NCBI GenBank assembly: GCA_937951675.1
Contig: CALFBI010000014.1
Location: 22,601 to 86,600 of the forward strand
Reading direction: 5' to 3'
Length of the DNA: 64,000 nucleotides
From: an uncultured Verrucomicrobiales bacterium
GTDB lineage: Bacteria > Verrucomicrobiota > Verrucomicrobiia > Verrucomicrobiales > Akkermansiaceae
The notes beneath the pieces were generated by a model that made no database searches, was not told where the DNA came from, and saw only the letters and a program-made list of their open reading frames with translations. Shown one piece after another: positions 43,202-52,388 of this stretch (positions are counted from its first letter, which is position 1; each line of letters begins with the position of its first letter). Made by a program: the position numbers and the translations under genes.

Positions 43202-45997
43202 GTGTTACAACATCGATGGTTCCGTCATCTTCGAACCGCCATCTTTCTTGCTCTCATTGGAGGGGGGCTTCTGATGGTGGGAGGCAGCTTATGGATCAAT
43301 CAACAGGGATTCGAAGGGAAATCAGGCGAGTTCATTAAAGAATTTGCTCAAAAAAAAGGCATCTCGATCGATTTTGAAAAAATCCACTTTCATCTCACGA
43401 AAGGGGTCTCCATCAAAAAGCTTCGAGTAAGAAGCCCCGGTCATAAAGAAGCTTCCGCCAGCGAAGTTACCCTCAAAGTCGACCGATCCAAAGCGATTCG
43501 CGGGATTTTTCTCCCTAGAGAATTAAAGTTCTCAAAGGCACAATGGGAACCCTCCTTCCAAAATACTGAGCTCAAACCACTCTTATTTGAAGAGATGCGA
43601 GGCCGAATCGGAATTAACCGAAAAAACACCATTCGCATTCACAAACTCGAAGGAATGCTCAATGGCATCAATCTCTCCGTTCACGGAGAAATCAAAGCAT
43701 TCCAGTCTCTCTTTGACAAAAAAGGCGCCGAGCCACTCGCCTTTGAAGAGATTTACTCCAAAATCCTAGCCGCAACGCAAAGATGGCAATTTCCTAAAAA
43801 CACTCCACCTCATGTCGATCTCCACCTTTCAGGACAAGCCGATAATCTCAAAATAGCTTTCACTCTTTCTGCTCAGAACCTTTCTATCGACCAATACCTC
43901 ATCAATGAAACTCAAATTGAAGGGACCTATTTTCAAAAGAGGCTCAAAATCTCTCAAGCGACATTCGACGACGGGACCGGAGCTCTCGCGCTTCAGCTTA
44001 AATATGACTTTAGCCAATCATTAGGCGCATGGTCTGCGACCTCTAGCCTCCACCTTTCTAAATTTCTCAGAACGGTCTTAGGGATCCATACTCTTGAGAG
44101 CCTTTCTTCTCAACACCCGCCTTTGATCAAGCTCCAGGGTAAGCTGAATCACTCTACTCAACAAAACCAGAACGTCGTCACAGGGCACGTTCATCATCAG
44201 GACTTTTCCTTTCTTGGTCAAAAGTTCACCTCTCTTGACTCCCCCTTTTCATGGAAAAATGGGAACCTCTTTCTTCCTGAAATTTCATTACAGCATGAGA
44301 AAGGGTTACTCAGCGGGAAAATCCTCATGAAGGACCAGCAAATCCGATATGACTTCCGAACGAGCTTCACTCCCCAGATTCTAGCGCCTTTTATCCCCTC
44401 TGAGGGATCGCTGCACGACTTAGTCACCAACCTAAAAGTGACAAAAGAGTCTTCCTTCCATCTCGAAATCTCCGGGGAAGCCGATCCCGAGAACCTCAAA
44501 AACTGGGCTCAATATGAAACTTCTGGAGCTCTTAAACTAGAAAATATCAATGTTAAAGGGATTGACCTCTCTAACCTCGCCTTCGAATTCCATGTTCTAG
44601 AAAACCTCTTTAAATTTCGCAATATCAGCATCGAACATGAAAGTGGGGAGATCAAAGGGTCTCTCAACGTTGATCAAAAGCAAATCGTTTACGATTTCAT
44701 CAGTTCCGCGAGCCCCAAGCTAGCACTCTCCTTTTTTAAGCCTGACGAAGCTCTTTATATGATCGCTTCTTGGGTTGGCTACACTCCCGAAACTTCACTC
44801 AAACTTCGCATCAAAGGCTTCACCAAGCGCTCCTCCCGTCAGTATTTAGCTGAAGGCAGTGTGATGGCAAAAAAAACCTCTTACCGGGGAATCCCTCTCA
44901 ATCAAGTCTCTGGAGACTTTCGTATCGATCAAAATGGAGGGAGCTATGAAAACGTCGACGTTGAACTTGATCTCCGTCAGCACCCGATGACCAAAGCTTA
45001 TAAGACACCTTCTTCCGCCTTCGTCAAAGGGTTGAAGATCTCCAATGATAACCACTTGGAAACACTCACACTCCAAGGCGTTCAAGGATCTGCTCCGCCA
45101 CAAGACATTCTCTCGATGTTTCTCCCTCAGCTTGCGCAAACGCTTAATGTTTTTCAATTTCAAAGGTTTCCCGATTTTCTCGTCGAAGGAGTGATCGACC
45201 TAGATCCAGAGCGACAGCAGAAAACTGATCTCAATGTGATTCTCCAAAGCCGTGGTGGCATGATCGTGCCGTTTCTAGGGAAAGATGTCGTATTTCGCCA
45301 GTTCTCCTCACATTTACACATCTCCCCCAAGCACGTTCATCTCAGCCCACTCACTGCTTCTGTTTTCGGGGGTAACCTCAAAGGAGATTTGAAACTCACC
45401 CTCCGTCCAAAAGGTCAAAAACCCACTTATCAAGGTCAATTCGGTTGGAACAATTTACAACTCAGTCAACTTGGAACCACTTATAAAATCCCAAAAAAAC
45501 AAACCGGAACACTCGACGGATCTCTCACCCTTTCAGGCGATGGGGAAGATCTCTCAAAACTCAATGGACAAGGGAATATTCTACTCAAAAAGGGTAACCT
45601 CTTCTCCGTTCCTATCTTTGGGCCACTTTCACCGATTTTACAAACCGTCACACAAGACAAACGTAACGGATATGAAAGAGCTAAAAACGCTTCTTGCTCT
45701 TATCTCATTCGAAAAGGAATTCTTTATACCGACGACTTCATTGCTGAAACATCAAGTATCCGAACCACTGGTAGCGGGAATATTAATTTCAAAACACAAA
45801 AAGTAAATCTCACGATCCGCACTAACACTCGTGGCCTCATTGGATTTATCACACTTCCTCTAAAGCCCTTTTTGGGATTATTTCAATTCCACGCAGACGG
45901 GACTATTAATGATCCTCGTTGGAAAAACAAACCCTTCACCGCTCCTCCCGAAAAGGAACGAATCATTCTCCTTAAAAAAATCCCAAAAACCTCATAG
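43202..45997 (+). CDS. AsmA-like/TamB-like large envelope protein
   Basis: The 931-residue protein has one N-terminal membrane helix (about 14-31, FLALIGGGLLMVGGSLWI) and a very long beta-rich periplasmic part, ending in an AsmA_2-type C-terminal region (LDGSLTLSGDGEDLSKLNGQ, TSSIRTTGSGNINFKTQKV). Proteins of this superfamily form hydrophobic grooves that bridge lipids between the inner and outer membrane or assist outer-membrane assembly. It is preceded by the divergent MBL gene and followed by the yqjD-like trio. Confidence 0.8.
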   Translation: MLQHRWFRHLRTAIFLALIGGGLLMVGGSLWINQQGFEGKSGEFIKEFAQKKGISIDFEKIHFHLTKGVSIKKLRVRSPGHKEASASEVTLKVDRSKAIRGIFLPRELKFSKAQWEPSFQNTELKPLLFEEMRGRIGINRKNTIRIHKLEGMLNGINLSVHGEIKAFQSLFDKKGAEPLAFEEIYSKILAATQRWQFPKNTPPHVDLHLSGQADNLKIAFTLSAQNLSIDQYLINETQIEGTYFQKRLKISQATFDDGTGALALQLKYDFSQSLGAWSATSSLHLSKFLRTVLGIHTLESLSSQHPPLIKLQGKLNHSTQQNQNVVTGHVHHQDFSFLGQKFTSLDSPFSWKNGNLFLPEISLQHEKGLLSGKILMKDQQIRYDFRTSFTPQILAPFIPSEGSLHDLVTNLKVTKESSFHLEISGEADPENLKNWAQYETSGALKLENINVKGIDLSNLAFEFHVLENLFKFRNISIEHESGEIKGSLNVDQKQIVYDFISSASPKLALSFFKPDEALYMIASWVGYTPETSLKLRIKGFTKRSSRQYLAEGSVMAKKTSYRGIPLNQVSGDFRIDQNGGSYENVDVELDLRQHPMTKAYKTPSSAFVKGLKISNDNHLETLTLQGVQGSAPPQDILSMFLPQLAQTLNVFQFQRFPDFLVEGVIDLDPERQQKTDLNVILQSRGGMIVPFLGKDVVFRQFSSHLHISPKHVHLSPLTASVFGGNLKGDLKLTLRPKGQKPTYQGQFGWNNLQLSQLGTTYKIPKKQTGTLDGSLTLSGDGEDLSKLNGQGNILLKKGNLFSVPIFGPLSPILQTVTQDKRNGYERAKNASCSYLIRKGILYTDDFIAETSSIRTTGSGNINFKTQKVNLTIRTNTRGLIGFITLPLKPFLGLFQFHADGTINDPRWKNKPFTAPPEKERIILLKKIPKTS

Positions 45998-46056
45998 AAG
46001 CCAAAACTTCCTCACTTGCCTCATCAGGAAATCAATGCATAGTGGTGTGACGTAAC

Positions 46057-46431
46057 ATGTCTGAAACACTCGAACCTACCCCTCATTTCCCGGAATCACA
46101 AAATTCTCAAGCCGCAAATGATTTGCGTGCAGCAGCCTCTGCTGGAGCCGCAAAAGCAAATGAGAAAGCACGTGCGATTAAAGAAACAGCCGTAGAAAAA
46201 GCGTCACTTCTCAAGGATGTAGCCGCTACCAAAGCAACTGAAATAAAACAAGTTGCCGGCGAAAAAGCTTCTCAAGCAAAAGTGGTTGCTGAAGAGCAAT
46301 TCAAGCAAACGAAAGACAAGGCTCAGGAGCTTCACGAATCGACAGAAAATTACATCAAAGCGAATCCTACCAAATCAGCTCTCATTGCCTTAGGCGCCGG
46401 ATTCCTTGTTGGTCTTATGGTTCGTCGATGA
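46057..46431 (+). CDS. DUF883/YqjD-ElaB-like ribosome-associated membrane protein
   Basis: The 124-residue protein has a long alanine/lysine/glutamate helix (about 20-100, repeated A-x-E-K-A and KATEIKQVAGEKASQAK units). A C-terminal membrane anchor follows, with the family ending NPTKSALIALGAGFLVGLMV and then RR. E. coli YqjD and ElaB dock ribosomes to the membrane in stationary phase. The two following genes resemble yqjE and yqjK, so the trio mirrors the E. coli yqjD-E-K order. Confidence 0.8.
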   Translation: MSETLEPTPHFPESQNSQAANDLRAAASAGAAKANEKARAIKETAVEKASLLKDVAATKATEIKQVAGEKASQAKVVAEEQFKQTKDKAQELHESTENYIKANPTKSALIALGAGFLVGLMVRR

Positions 46432-46482
46432 GTGTATCGCTTCATCGAATCTGAATCCCACGACAAGAGACTCTGATTTTCA

Positions 46483-46944
46483 ATGGAAGAACTCCCTCCA
46501 TCTTATGAGACCGAGAGCTCAAAACTCACCAAAGGTTTCAAGCTTCTTTCTCCTCTGCTCCAGTTAAAATCTGAAGCAGCTAACTACAGTAAAGTTCGCA
46601 AAGAGCTCTTACTTCTGGAGGCCAAAGAAGCGAGCTCTCACTTATCAAAGACGGCCCTGTTTTACATGGTCTCTTTGATTGCGGGCCTCTTATTCTATCT
46701 GCTTTTGATTGCGAGTATCATCGGATTTAGCTCCGTTGCTTTCACTAAAAGCTCTATTGGAAATAAGTATCCTGAACTGAGCTGGGAGCCTATGACGGCG
46801 ATTCTAGCTCTTGTTCACCTTTTCATCTTACTCATCTTCCTCCTCTTTGCGAAAAGAAAGCCCCAACATGGACCTCTTTTTGGCGAATCTCTTAACGAAC
46901 TGAAAAAAGAACAGTCATGGCTCAAAAAGAAGAAGTCGCATTAA
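46483..46944 (+). CDS. YqjE-like holin-superfamily membrane protein
   Basis: The 153-residue protein has two membrane helices (about 60-82 and 102-124: YMVSLIAGLLFYLLLIASII and ILALVHLFILLIFLLFA). They lie between an N-terminal helix (LKSEAANYSKVRKELLLLEA) and a lysine-rich C-terminus. This layout is that of YqjE/actinobacterial holin-like (PF07332-type) proteins, commonly next to DUF883 genes. Its function is unknown. The last 28 bases overlap the following gene in another frame. Confidence 0.75.
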   Translation: MEELPPSYETESSKLTKGFKLLSPLLQLKSEAANYSKVRKELLLLEAKEASSHLSKTALFYMVSLIAGLLFYLLLIASIIGFSSVAFTKSSIGNKYPELSWEPMTAILALVHLFILLIFLLFAKRKPQHGPLFGESLNELKKEQSWLKKKKSH

Positions 46945-47276
46945 GGAAAAAGGCTCTAGTCGCAGCCCTAGACACCTCTCGTAACCAGCTTGCTCTCCCG
47001 CACCGAGGGGCCCTTCGAGCATCAGGAGGGGGAGCTCTACAAAGAAAAATCCATACTCGCCACAAGTTGCTTATTGGCGCCTTTTGCCTCGCTTGCGCGG
47101 GAACTCTTCTCGTCAGGGGTAAGGTTAAGGCTCGTAAAAAACAAGCACTCGCGGCAACGGTAATGGCTTCTCATCCCTCTGACCAAAAAAAGGTATTCCA
47201 CTGGCTTCTCGCGATTTCTCAACCGGCCGCAAAAGCTTTTGTGTCCCGCTTAGTTAAGAAAAACTCTTCGTTCTGA
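46917..47276 (+). CDS. YqjK-like small membrane protein
   Basis: The 119-residue basic protein has one hydrophobic segment (about 50-66, LLIGAFCLACAGTLLV). It overlaps the yqjE-like gene by 28 bp, which argues for coupled translation. Position and charge pattern resemble E. coli yqjK, but sequence similarity cannot be confirmed by eye. The function is unknown. Confidence 0.65.
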   Translation: MAQKEEVALRKKALVAALDTSRNQLALPHRGALRASGGGALQRKIHTRHKLLIGAFCLACAGTLLVRGKVKARKKQALAATVMASHPSDQKKVFHWLLAISQPAAKAFVSRLVKKNSSF

Positions 47277-47397
47277 AGGACTCATTCCCATGGAGTGAAT
47301 AAAATATGCCTTTCTGACCGTTTCCTTCTTGGCTTCACTCTCATCCATCTGTTTGGATAGTCGGTAACCTAAATGCCTTTTCCTGGCTTTCTGTTTC

Positions 47398-48486
47398 ATG
47401 CCTGAAGAAATCCAAACTCTCTCTCACGTCGATGACTATTTAAAATTAGCCATCGAGTATGACTGCTCTGACCTTCATCTCCCCACCGCCTCAAAGCCTA
47501 CTTGGCGACGCTACGGGACTCTAGCTCCCATGTGGGAAGAGCACGCTGTCCTCACCAAAGAAGACACCACAAAGTTAGTTCACTCATTTCTCACTGATAA
47601 ACAACTCGCCCTACTAGAAGAACGTGGCGACATCGATTTTGCTTACGCTTCAGATATTGGCCGCTTCAGGGCGTCAGTCGTTAAACAGCGCTTAGGTTTA
47701 GATCTTGTTTTCCGGATCATTGACACGAGCTCGATCCGAACCATGGAAGAGCTTGGGCTCCCGAAAAACCACTTAGTTCCCCTCACTCGTTATCAGAACG
47801 GGCTGATTCTGGTGACCGGCTCCGTAGGTTCAGGAAAATCAACAACCTTAGCTTCCCTCGTTGATTTCATTAACCAAGACCGCGAAGAACATATTCTGAC
47901 TCTTGAAGACCCGATTGAGTATGTCTTCAAATCAAAGAAGTGCCACGTCAACCAACGTGAAGTCACCTCGCATACCGAATCATTTCCAAAAGCCCTTCGA
48001 GGAGCCCTTCGAGAAGATCCTGATGTTATTATGATCGGGGAGATGCGAGACCTTGAGACGATTTCTCTCGCCCTCACCGCGGCTGAAACAGGCCACCTCG
48101 TTTTAGGAACGCTTCACACAAGTGATGCTCCCCGCACCCTCGACCGAATTCTTGACGTCTTTCCTGTCGATCAACGAGAACAAATTCGGATTATGGTAAG
48201 TGAATCCTTACGAGGAATCATTTCGCAACAACTCATTCCAAAAGCAGACGGCCAGGGTCGTGCACTAGCTCTCGAAGTATTAGTAAACACCTCCGCGGTG
48301 GCCTCAACGGTTCGGGACGGCAAAACATTTATGCTACCCGGTATCATGCAGACCGGTAAAAATGTCGGGATGATCACCATGGATGACTCTCTCAAAGAGC
48401 TTTACTCCAAGGGAACCATTTCCGCTGAAGAAATGCTATTTAGATGCGTCGACAAACCTGAAATGAAATCTTTCTTAAATCTCTAA
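47398..48486 (+). CDS. PilT/PilU-family type IV pilus retraction ATPase (first paralogue)
   Basis: The enzyme is a hexameric ATPase that powers pilus retraction. The 362-residue protein has an N-terminal PAS-like region with SDLHLPTASKPTWRRYG and the Walker A motif GSVGSGKST (141-149), unusual in having Ser-Val where most PilT have Pro-Thr. An Asp box (LTLEDPIEYVF), Walker B (PDVIMIGEMRDLE) and a His box (GHLVLGTLHTSDA) follow. The second PilT-like gene starts 13 bp later. No pilin or pilus assembly gene is in the window. Confidence 0.88.
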   Translation: MPEEIQTLSHVDDYLKLAIEYDCSDLHLPTASKPTWRRYGTLAPMWEEHAVLTKEDTTKLVHSFLTDKQLALLEERGDIDFAYASDIGRFRASVVKQRLGLDLVFRIIDTSSIRTMEELGLPKNHLVPLTRYQNGLILVTGSVGSGKSTTLASLVDFINQDREEHILTLEDPIEYVFKSKKCHVNQREVTSHTESFPKALRGALREDPDVIMIGEMRDLETISLALTAAETGHLVLGTLHTSDAPRTLDRILDVFPVDQREQIRIMVSESLRGIISQQLIPKADGQGRALALEVLVNTSAVASTVRDGKTFMLPGIMQTGKNVGMITMDDSLKELYSKGTISAEEMLFRCVDKPEMKSFLNL

Positions 48487-48499
48487 AAATTAGAATCAC

Positions 48500-49609
48500 A
48501 TGGCTACTATTGATCGTTTCTTTCAACACCTTGTCTCAGAAGGTGGTTCTGATTTGCACCTTTCTGAAGGAGAACCTCCTAAAATACGTAAACACGGGTC
48601 CATTGTTTCTATTCCTAACGAACCCGTTTTAGAAGGCCCCTCTTTCGAGGAAATGCTCGAGGAAATCGCAGAGCCAAAGGCTTTTGCTCGATATAAGAAA
48701 TCTGGTGATCTAGATTTCGCTTACGCGATGGATGATGAATCACGCTTCCGGTGTAATTACCTGAAGCAACAAAATGGTTACGCGGCCGTCTTCCGTCTGA
48801 TTCCTACTAAAATTGTTTCACTTGAAGACCTAAACATTCCGTCTGTCATCAAAGAATTTGCCCATATGCGTTCTGGGCTTGTCTTGATAACGGGCCCTAC
48901 TGGCTCCGGAAAGTCGACCACTCTTGCCGCCCTCATTGATTACATCAATACGAATTTTTCGCGCCATATCATTACAGTCGAAGAACCCATCGAGTTCGTT
49001 CACCGCAGTAAACAAAGTATCATCACGCAACGTGAAGTTCCGATCCAAACTCCTACTTTCTCAGACGGTCTCCGTTCCTCTCTCAGAGAAGATGCTGACA
49101 TCGTGCTTGTCGGAGAAATGCGAGACCTCGAGACGATCTCTCTCGCCCTCACTGCGGCCGAGACAGGGTTACTCGTCTTTGGAACCCTCCATACCAATAA
49201 CGCCCGTAAAACAATTGATCGAATTGTAGACGTCTTCCCAGCAAGTCAACAGGCCCAAATCCGAACGATGCTAGCGGCCTCACTCAAAGGAGTCGTTGCG
49301 CAGCTCCTGATGAAACGCTGCGACACACCGGGAAGAACCGCCGTGAATGAAATTCTTTTTTCCAATACCGCTGTTGCCTCCATCATTCGTGAAGGAAAAA
49401 CGCAGAAGCTCTACGACGTAATCATCGGAGGAAAAAGCGAAGGCATGCAATTCATGGATGATGCCATTTGGGATAAGCTCAGAGAAGGGATCGTTAGCCC
49501 TCAAGAAGCTTATATGAAAGCGATCGATAAAACGAGGTTTAGAAACTTCCTTCCTGAAGAAGATGCCGATCTTGCGATCGCTTCCGGAGAGAGCCCGATG
49601 GAACACTGA
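48500..49609 (+). CDS. pilT: PilT-family type IV pilus retraction ATPase (second paralogue)
   Basis: The 369-residue retraction ATPase has GGSDLHLSEGEPPKIRKHG and the standard Walker A GPTGSGKST (132-140). The ITVEEPIEFVHRS Asp box, ADIVLVGEMRDLE Walker B and GLLVFGTLHTNNA His box follow. The central ~70 residues are nearly the same as in the upstream paralogue, so the pair likely arose by tandem duplication or works as a PilT/PilU pair. Pilus retraction supports twitching and DNA uptake. Confidence 0.9.
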   Translation: MATIDRFFQHLVSEGGSDLHLSEGEPPKIRKHGSIVSIPNEPVLEGPSFEEMLEEIAEPKAFARYKKSGDLDFAYAMDDESRFRCNYLKQQNGYAAVFRLIPTKIVSLEDLNIPSVIKEFAHMRSGLVLITGPTGSGKSTTLAALIDYINTNFSRHIITVEEPIEFVHRSKQSIITQREVPIQTPTFSDGLRSSLREDADIVLVGEMRDLETISLALTAAETGLLVFGTLHTNNARKTIDRIVDVFPASQQAQIRTMLAASLKGVVAQLLMKRCDTPGRTAVNEILFSNTAVASIIREGKTQKLYDVIIGGKSEGMQFMDDAIWDKLREGIVSPQEAYMKAIDKTRFRNFLPEEDADLAIASGESPMEH

Positions 49610-49617
49610 ACTTGCGA

Positions 49618-50757
49618 ATGGAGACTTTGAAATTCACTTGTCCCTCTTGCAAATCAATCCTTCGCGCCCCTCTTGATCAAGCGGGTAAAACGGCACCCTG
49701 CCCACATTGCAGGCATAAGGTCACAGCCCCCCTCGAGCAAAAAGAGCCATCTAAGCAGCAGCTCCAAGAGCCGCCTCCCAAAAGCACACCGTCTTTTTTA
49801 AGATTCTGCATTCCGTTTTGTAGTATCTTAGCGATCGCGCTTTGGACCTTCCTTTGCATCAAAACCCCCTTGTTTTTTAAAGGCCCCCATCCTGAGGTTA
49901 TCTCACTTCCAGAAGCTCCGCCTCTACCCAAAGAAGACCTCAATCAATCCACCACAAAAGAGAAAGACACCCTCCAAGGGCGTGGCCTCACTGGTTTTGA
50001 AAAAATCATTTTGGAAGCTGCTTTTGATAGCGATTCCTCTGCCGATCTTACTTCCTCCACGGACTCGCTTCCTTCTCCCCTGTCAGATTCGGAGCCCCTC
50101 ATCCCGGAAACAGATCAAGCCAACTCCTCAGTCTACCGCTTTCTCACTGCCTTTCCTTATGAAAATCGAGCTCCTTATACTCACTTCGAAGGGCTAGACC
50201 CTAACTTCGACCCTCATCAATCTCTTCTAACCAAAAAATTCCCAAAAGCCGAATTCTGGAAAGATACCTCTGAGCATTACCCTTCATATCAAAAAGGCTC
50301 TTCTAAAATTTTTGAAATCAAATTCACCCGCAAACTTCCTCAGCTTGCCCAGCATTTTAGTATTTTAGTTCTTCGAAATGAAGAAACCAAAACCTTTCAA
50401 GTTTCCGCTCCCATTTTCCTAGAAAACCTTTCTGAGCGCCTCAAAAAATTTCTTAATAATCCCTCTCCCGCCTCATTACGAGTCCATACTCTAGTCACTC
50501 CTTTTGAGTTTTGTTTTCACGACATTCCTAATCCGAAGCAATTTTCTTATCTTCAGCTCAAGGGGTATCGATCCGATCAATCTCCTCACTTTGCCTATTT
50601 CCATCATGACAAGGAGATCGCGCAAAAGATCATCCAGTCTCAACACCATTCGTGGGGAACCACTTTCCCGGCTACGATCCTCTTAAAGTGGAATTTAAGC
50701 TCTCCAGCTCAACCTTTTGTTGAACTTATTAAAATTGAATCATTCCGCTGGGACTAA
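49618..50757 (+). CDS. Zinc-ribbon membrane protein of unknown function
   Basis: The 379-residue protein opens with a zinc ribbon made of two CxxC pairs (FTCPSCKS and PCPHCRHK). A proline-rich linker, one membrane helix (about residues 64-82) and a large extracytoplasmic domain with no recognised family follow. The ribbon plus helix plus unknown domain layout is common in Verrucomicrobia and Planctomycetes. A start two codons earlier (TTG) is possible. It begins 8 bp after pilT, perhaps in one transcript, and is convergent with the rhodanese gene (18-bp overlap). Confidence 0.7.
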   Translation: METLKFTCPSCKSILRAPLDQAGKTAPCPHCRHKVTAPLEQKEPSKQQLQEPPPKSTPSFLRFCIPFCSILAIALWTFLCIKTPLFFKGPHPEVISLPEAPPLPKEDLNQSTTKEKDTLQGRGLTGFEKIILEAAFDSDSSADLTSSTDSLPSPLSDSEPLIPETDQANSSVYRFLTAFPYENRAPYTHFEGLDPNFDPHQSLLTKKFPKAEFWKDTSEHYPSYQKGSSKIFEIKFTRKLPQLAQHFSILVLRNEETKTFQVSAPIFLENLSERLKKFLNNPSPASLRVHTLVTPFEFCFHDIPNPKQFSYLQLKGYRSDQSPHFAYFHHDKEIAQKIIQSQHHSWGTTFPATILLKWNLSSPAQPFVELIKIESFRWD

Positions 50758-51195
50758 TAACCCGACCGACTTCAATGCCGCTTCACCCCCATGCAGGGTT
50801 TTCACCTCGGTATGAAGTCCTGATTCTAGAATCAACTTCGCAATGACTTTACTCGACTCACAAGCTTGCGAACGGCAAAAAACAATGATTTTTTGAGCCT
50901 GCACTAGAGCCTCGGCTTCCTCGGCTATTTGGAGTTGAGGATCTTCATCCGGGTGAGCTGAAATTAAAATCGCGGCAGGAGCTGTGGCTTTTTCAAAATC
51001 ACTCCGAACTCGGGCATCTACCCAGAGCACCCCCTCCTCTTCCCTAACACTCTCGATACAAACCTCCCCCTCTCCTAAAGCCTCTTTGGGTGGGCAATAG
51101 TAAACTTCTCCACGGATCCCTAGAGCCAGCCAAACCACTACCGCTAATGAAAACGAAAGTAAAAGGAGCTGAATCACCTCTTTACCCAACTTCAT
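50740..51195 (-). CDS. Membrane-anchored rhodanese-like protein
   Basis: The 151-residue protein has an N-terminal membrane helix (about 8-26) and a rhodanese domain with the active-site loop VFCRSQACESS (Cys107). Rhodaneses carry sulfane sulfur on this cysteine. Its ATG overlaps the DUF1573 stop by 4 bp. The pairing of a DUF1573 protein with a rhodanese-like protein at the end of a sigma-factor operon suggests an envelope redox or sulfur function, which is an inference. Confidence 0.82.
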   Translation of the reverse strand: MKLGKEVIQLLLLSFSLAVVVWLALGIRGEVYYCPPKEALGEGEVCIESVREEEGVLWVDARVRSDFEKATAPAAILISAHPDEDPQLQIAEEAEALVQAQKIIVFCRSQACESSKVIAKLILESGLHTEVKTLHGGEAALKSVGLLVPAE

Positions 51196-51878
51196 TCGCT
51201 TACCTCTGATTTCTGGAGCTTCTTTTTCACCACCACAAAAGCAGTATATTGACGATGCTTCTCAATCGCAGCATCTGTATGAATCCTAATCACACCAACA
51301 CATTGTTGATCCGTTTTTTTAGGAGTAATTCTAATCGCATACTTTCGCCCCGCCTTAATCGTCTCTAAATGGTAAGTGAAATTTTGATTGGTTGGTTTTA
51401 CCTCAAGAATAGTCATTGGCTCTTCTTGATTGATCACAATAGAGATCGACTTCTCCACTAACCCCTCCCCTTGCGACCAAGTTAAAGTGCGCGGCTCAAT
51501 TTCTACTAGGATAGGAATCTTCACTCTTACCGTCAACTTTTCAGAAGGAGTCTGCTCGCCCTTCAAGCGGAGTAAAATATGCTTATCCACCTCCCCTTTG
51601 AAATTACCCATCTTAAAAACAGCAGTCACGATTCCTTTTTCCTGAGGCTGCCACTTTCTTCTGTCATCCGTAATAGCCACTGACAAACACGAGCAAGGAG
51701 TATCAAATTCAGCGATCTCTACAACCTCGCCTCCTTCGACCATAAAGGGGAAAAAAACCGTAACGGTTTCAGCATCCGGCGCGGCATCAACCTTCTTGAA
51801 GGTTTCTTCAAAAACGATTTGAGCACTACTAGGTAAGATACAGAGTAGTAATACTAAGAATGGGAAAAAATAATACAT
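51192..51878 (-). CDS. DUF1573-family secreted protein
   Basis: The 228-residue protein has a signal peptide (about 1-19, FFPFLVLLLCILPSSAQ) and a DUF1573 beta-sandwich (FKKVDAAPDAETVTVFFPF, then the CSCL motif in FDTPCSCLSVAI). A C-terminal Ig-like part follows. Many DUF1573 proteins have this paired cysteine motif in an otherwise Cys-poor exported domain. The biochemical role is unknown. It is the fourth gene of the ECF sigma operon. Confidence 0.82.
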   Translation of the reverse strand: MYYFFPFLVLLLCILPSSAQIVFEETFKKVDAAPDAETVTVFFPFMVEGGEVVEIAEFDTPCSCLSVAITDDRRKWQPQEKGIVTAVFKMGNFKGEVDKHILLRLKGEQTPSEKLTVRVKIPILVEIEPRTLTWSQGEGLVEKSISIVINQEEPMTILEVKPTNQNFTYHLETIKAGRKYAIRITPKKTDQQCVGVIRIHTDAAIEKHRQYTAFVVVKKKLQKSEVSE

Positions 51879-51899
51879 CAGTCAAAGAACAAAGTCCGA

Positions 51900-52385
51900 T
51901 TAAAGGTCTAGTTTAGAAAGCCTTACGATGAGAATGAGTTTCCCCTCTCTCCACGCAGGACCCATAATATAAATTGGTTTTTGGAGTTCTAAAACCTGAT
52001 CAGTTGCTAGAACTTTACGTTTTTGTTGCCAAAACTCGAGATCAATCCGAATCGTTTGATCTTTTGTAACCTCCCCTTCAGGCTCGAAGCGTAATAAAAT
52101 GTCTTCCGCTGGGCGTAACGGTGACGCCCAATTTTCATAACTCCGGTAAATATCCTGCTGATCAGAACCCAAAAGATAGTATTTCTTATAAGCAAGAACC
52201 TCCTTCTCTTGTAAAGACCGCACCTCCCGGAGAGTAAGGCTTTTCACTTCCTTTGAAAACTCGTTTGTTTCAGCATTCGTTGCATAAACAAGATCGACTT
52301 GGAGAGAGCCTAAAACCTCTTTCCCTAGATCCGCATACCCAAAAAGAGAGAGGACTATATAAAATAAAATGCTTACACGTTTCAT
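51900..52385 (-). CDS. Secreted protein of unknown function
   Basis: The 161-residue protein has a signal peptide (about 1-18, VSILFYIVLSLFGYA). The mature domain of mixed strands and charged helices contains LRPAEDILLRFEPEG and a PIYIMGPAWREGKLILIVRL end. I do not recognise a family. It sits between the putative anti-sigma factor and the DUF1573 gene, with 3 and 21 bp gaps, so it is very likely in that operon. Confidence 0.65.
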   Translation of the reverse strand: MKRVSILFYIVLSLFGYADLGKEVLGSLQVDLVYATNAETNEFSKEVKSLTLREVRSLQEKEVLAYKKYYLLGSDQQDIYRSYENWASPLRPAEDILLRFEPEGEVTKDQTIRIDLEFWQQKRKVLATDQVLELQKPIYIMGPAWREGKLILIVRLSKLDL

Positions 52386-52388
52386 TAT

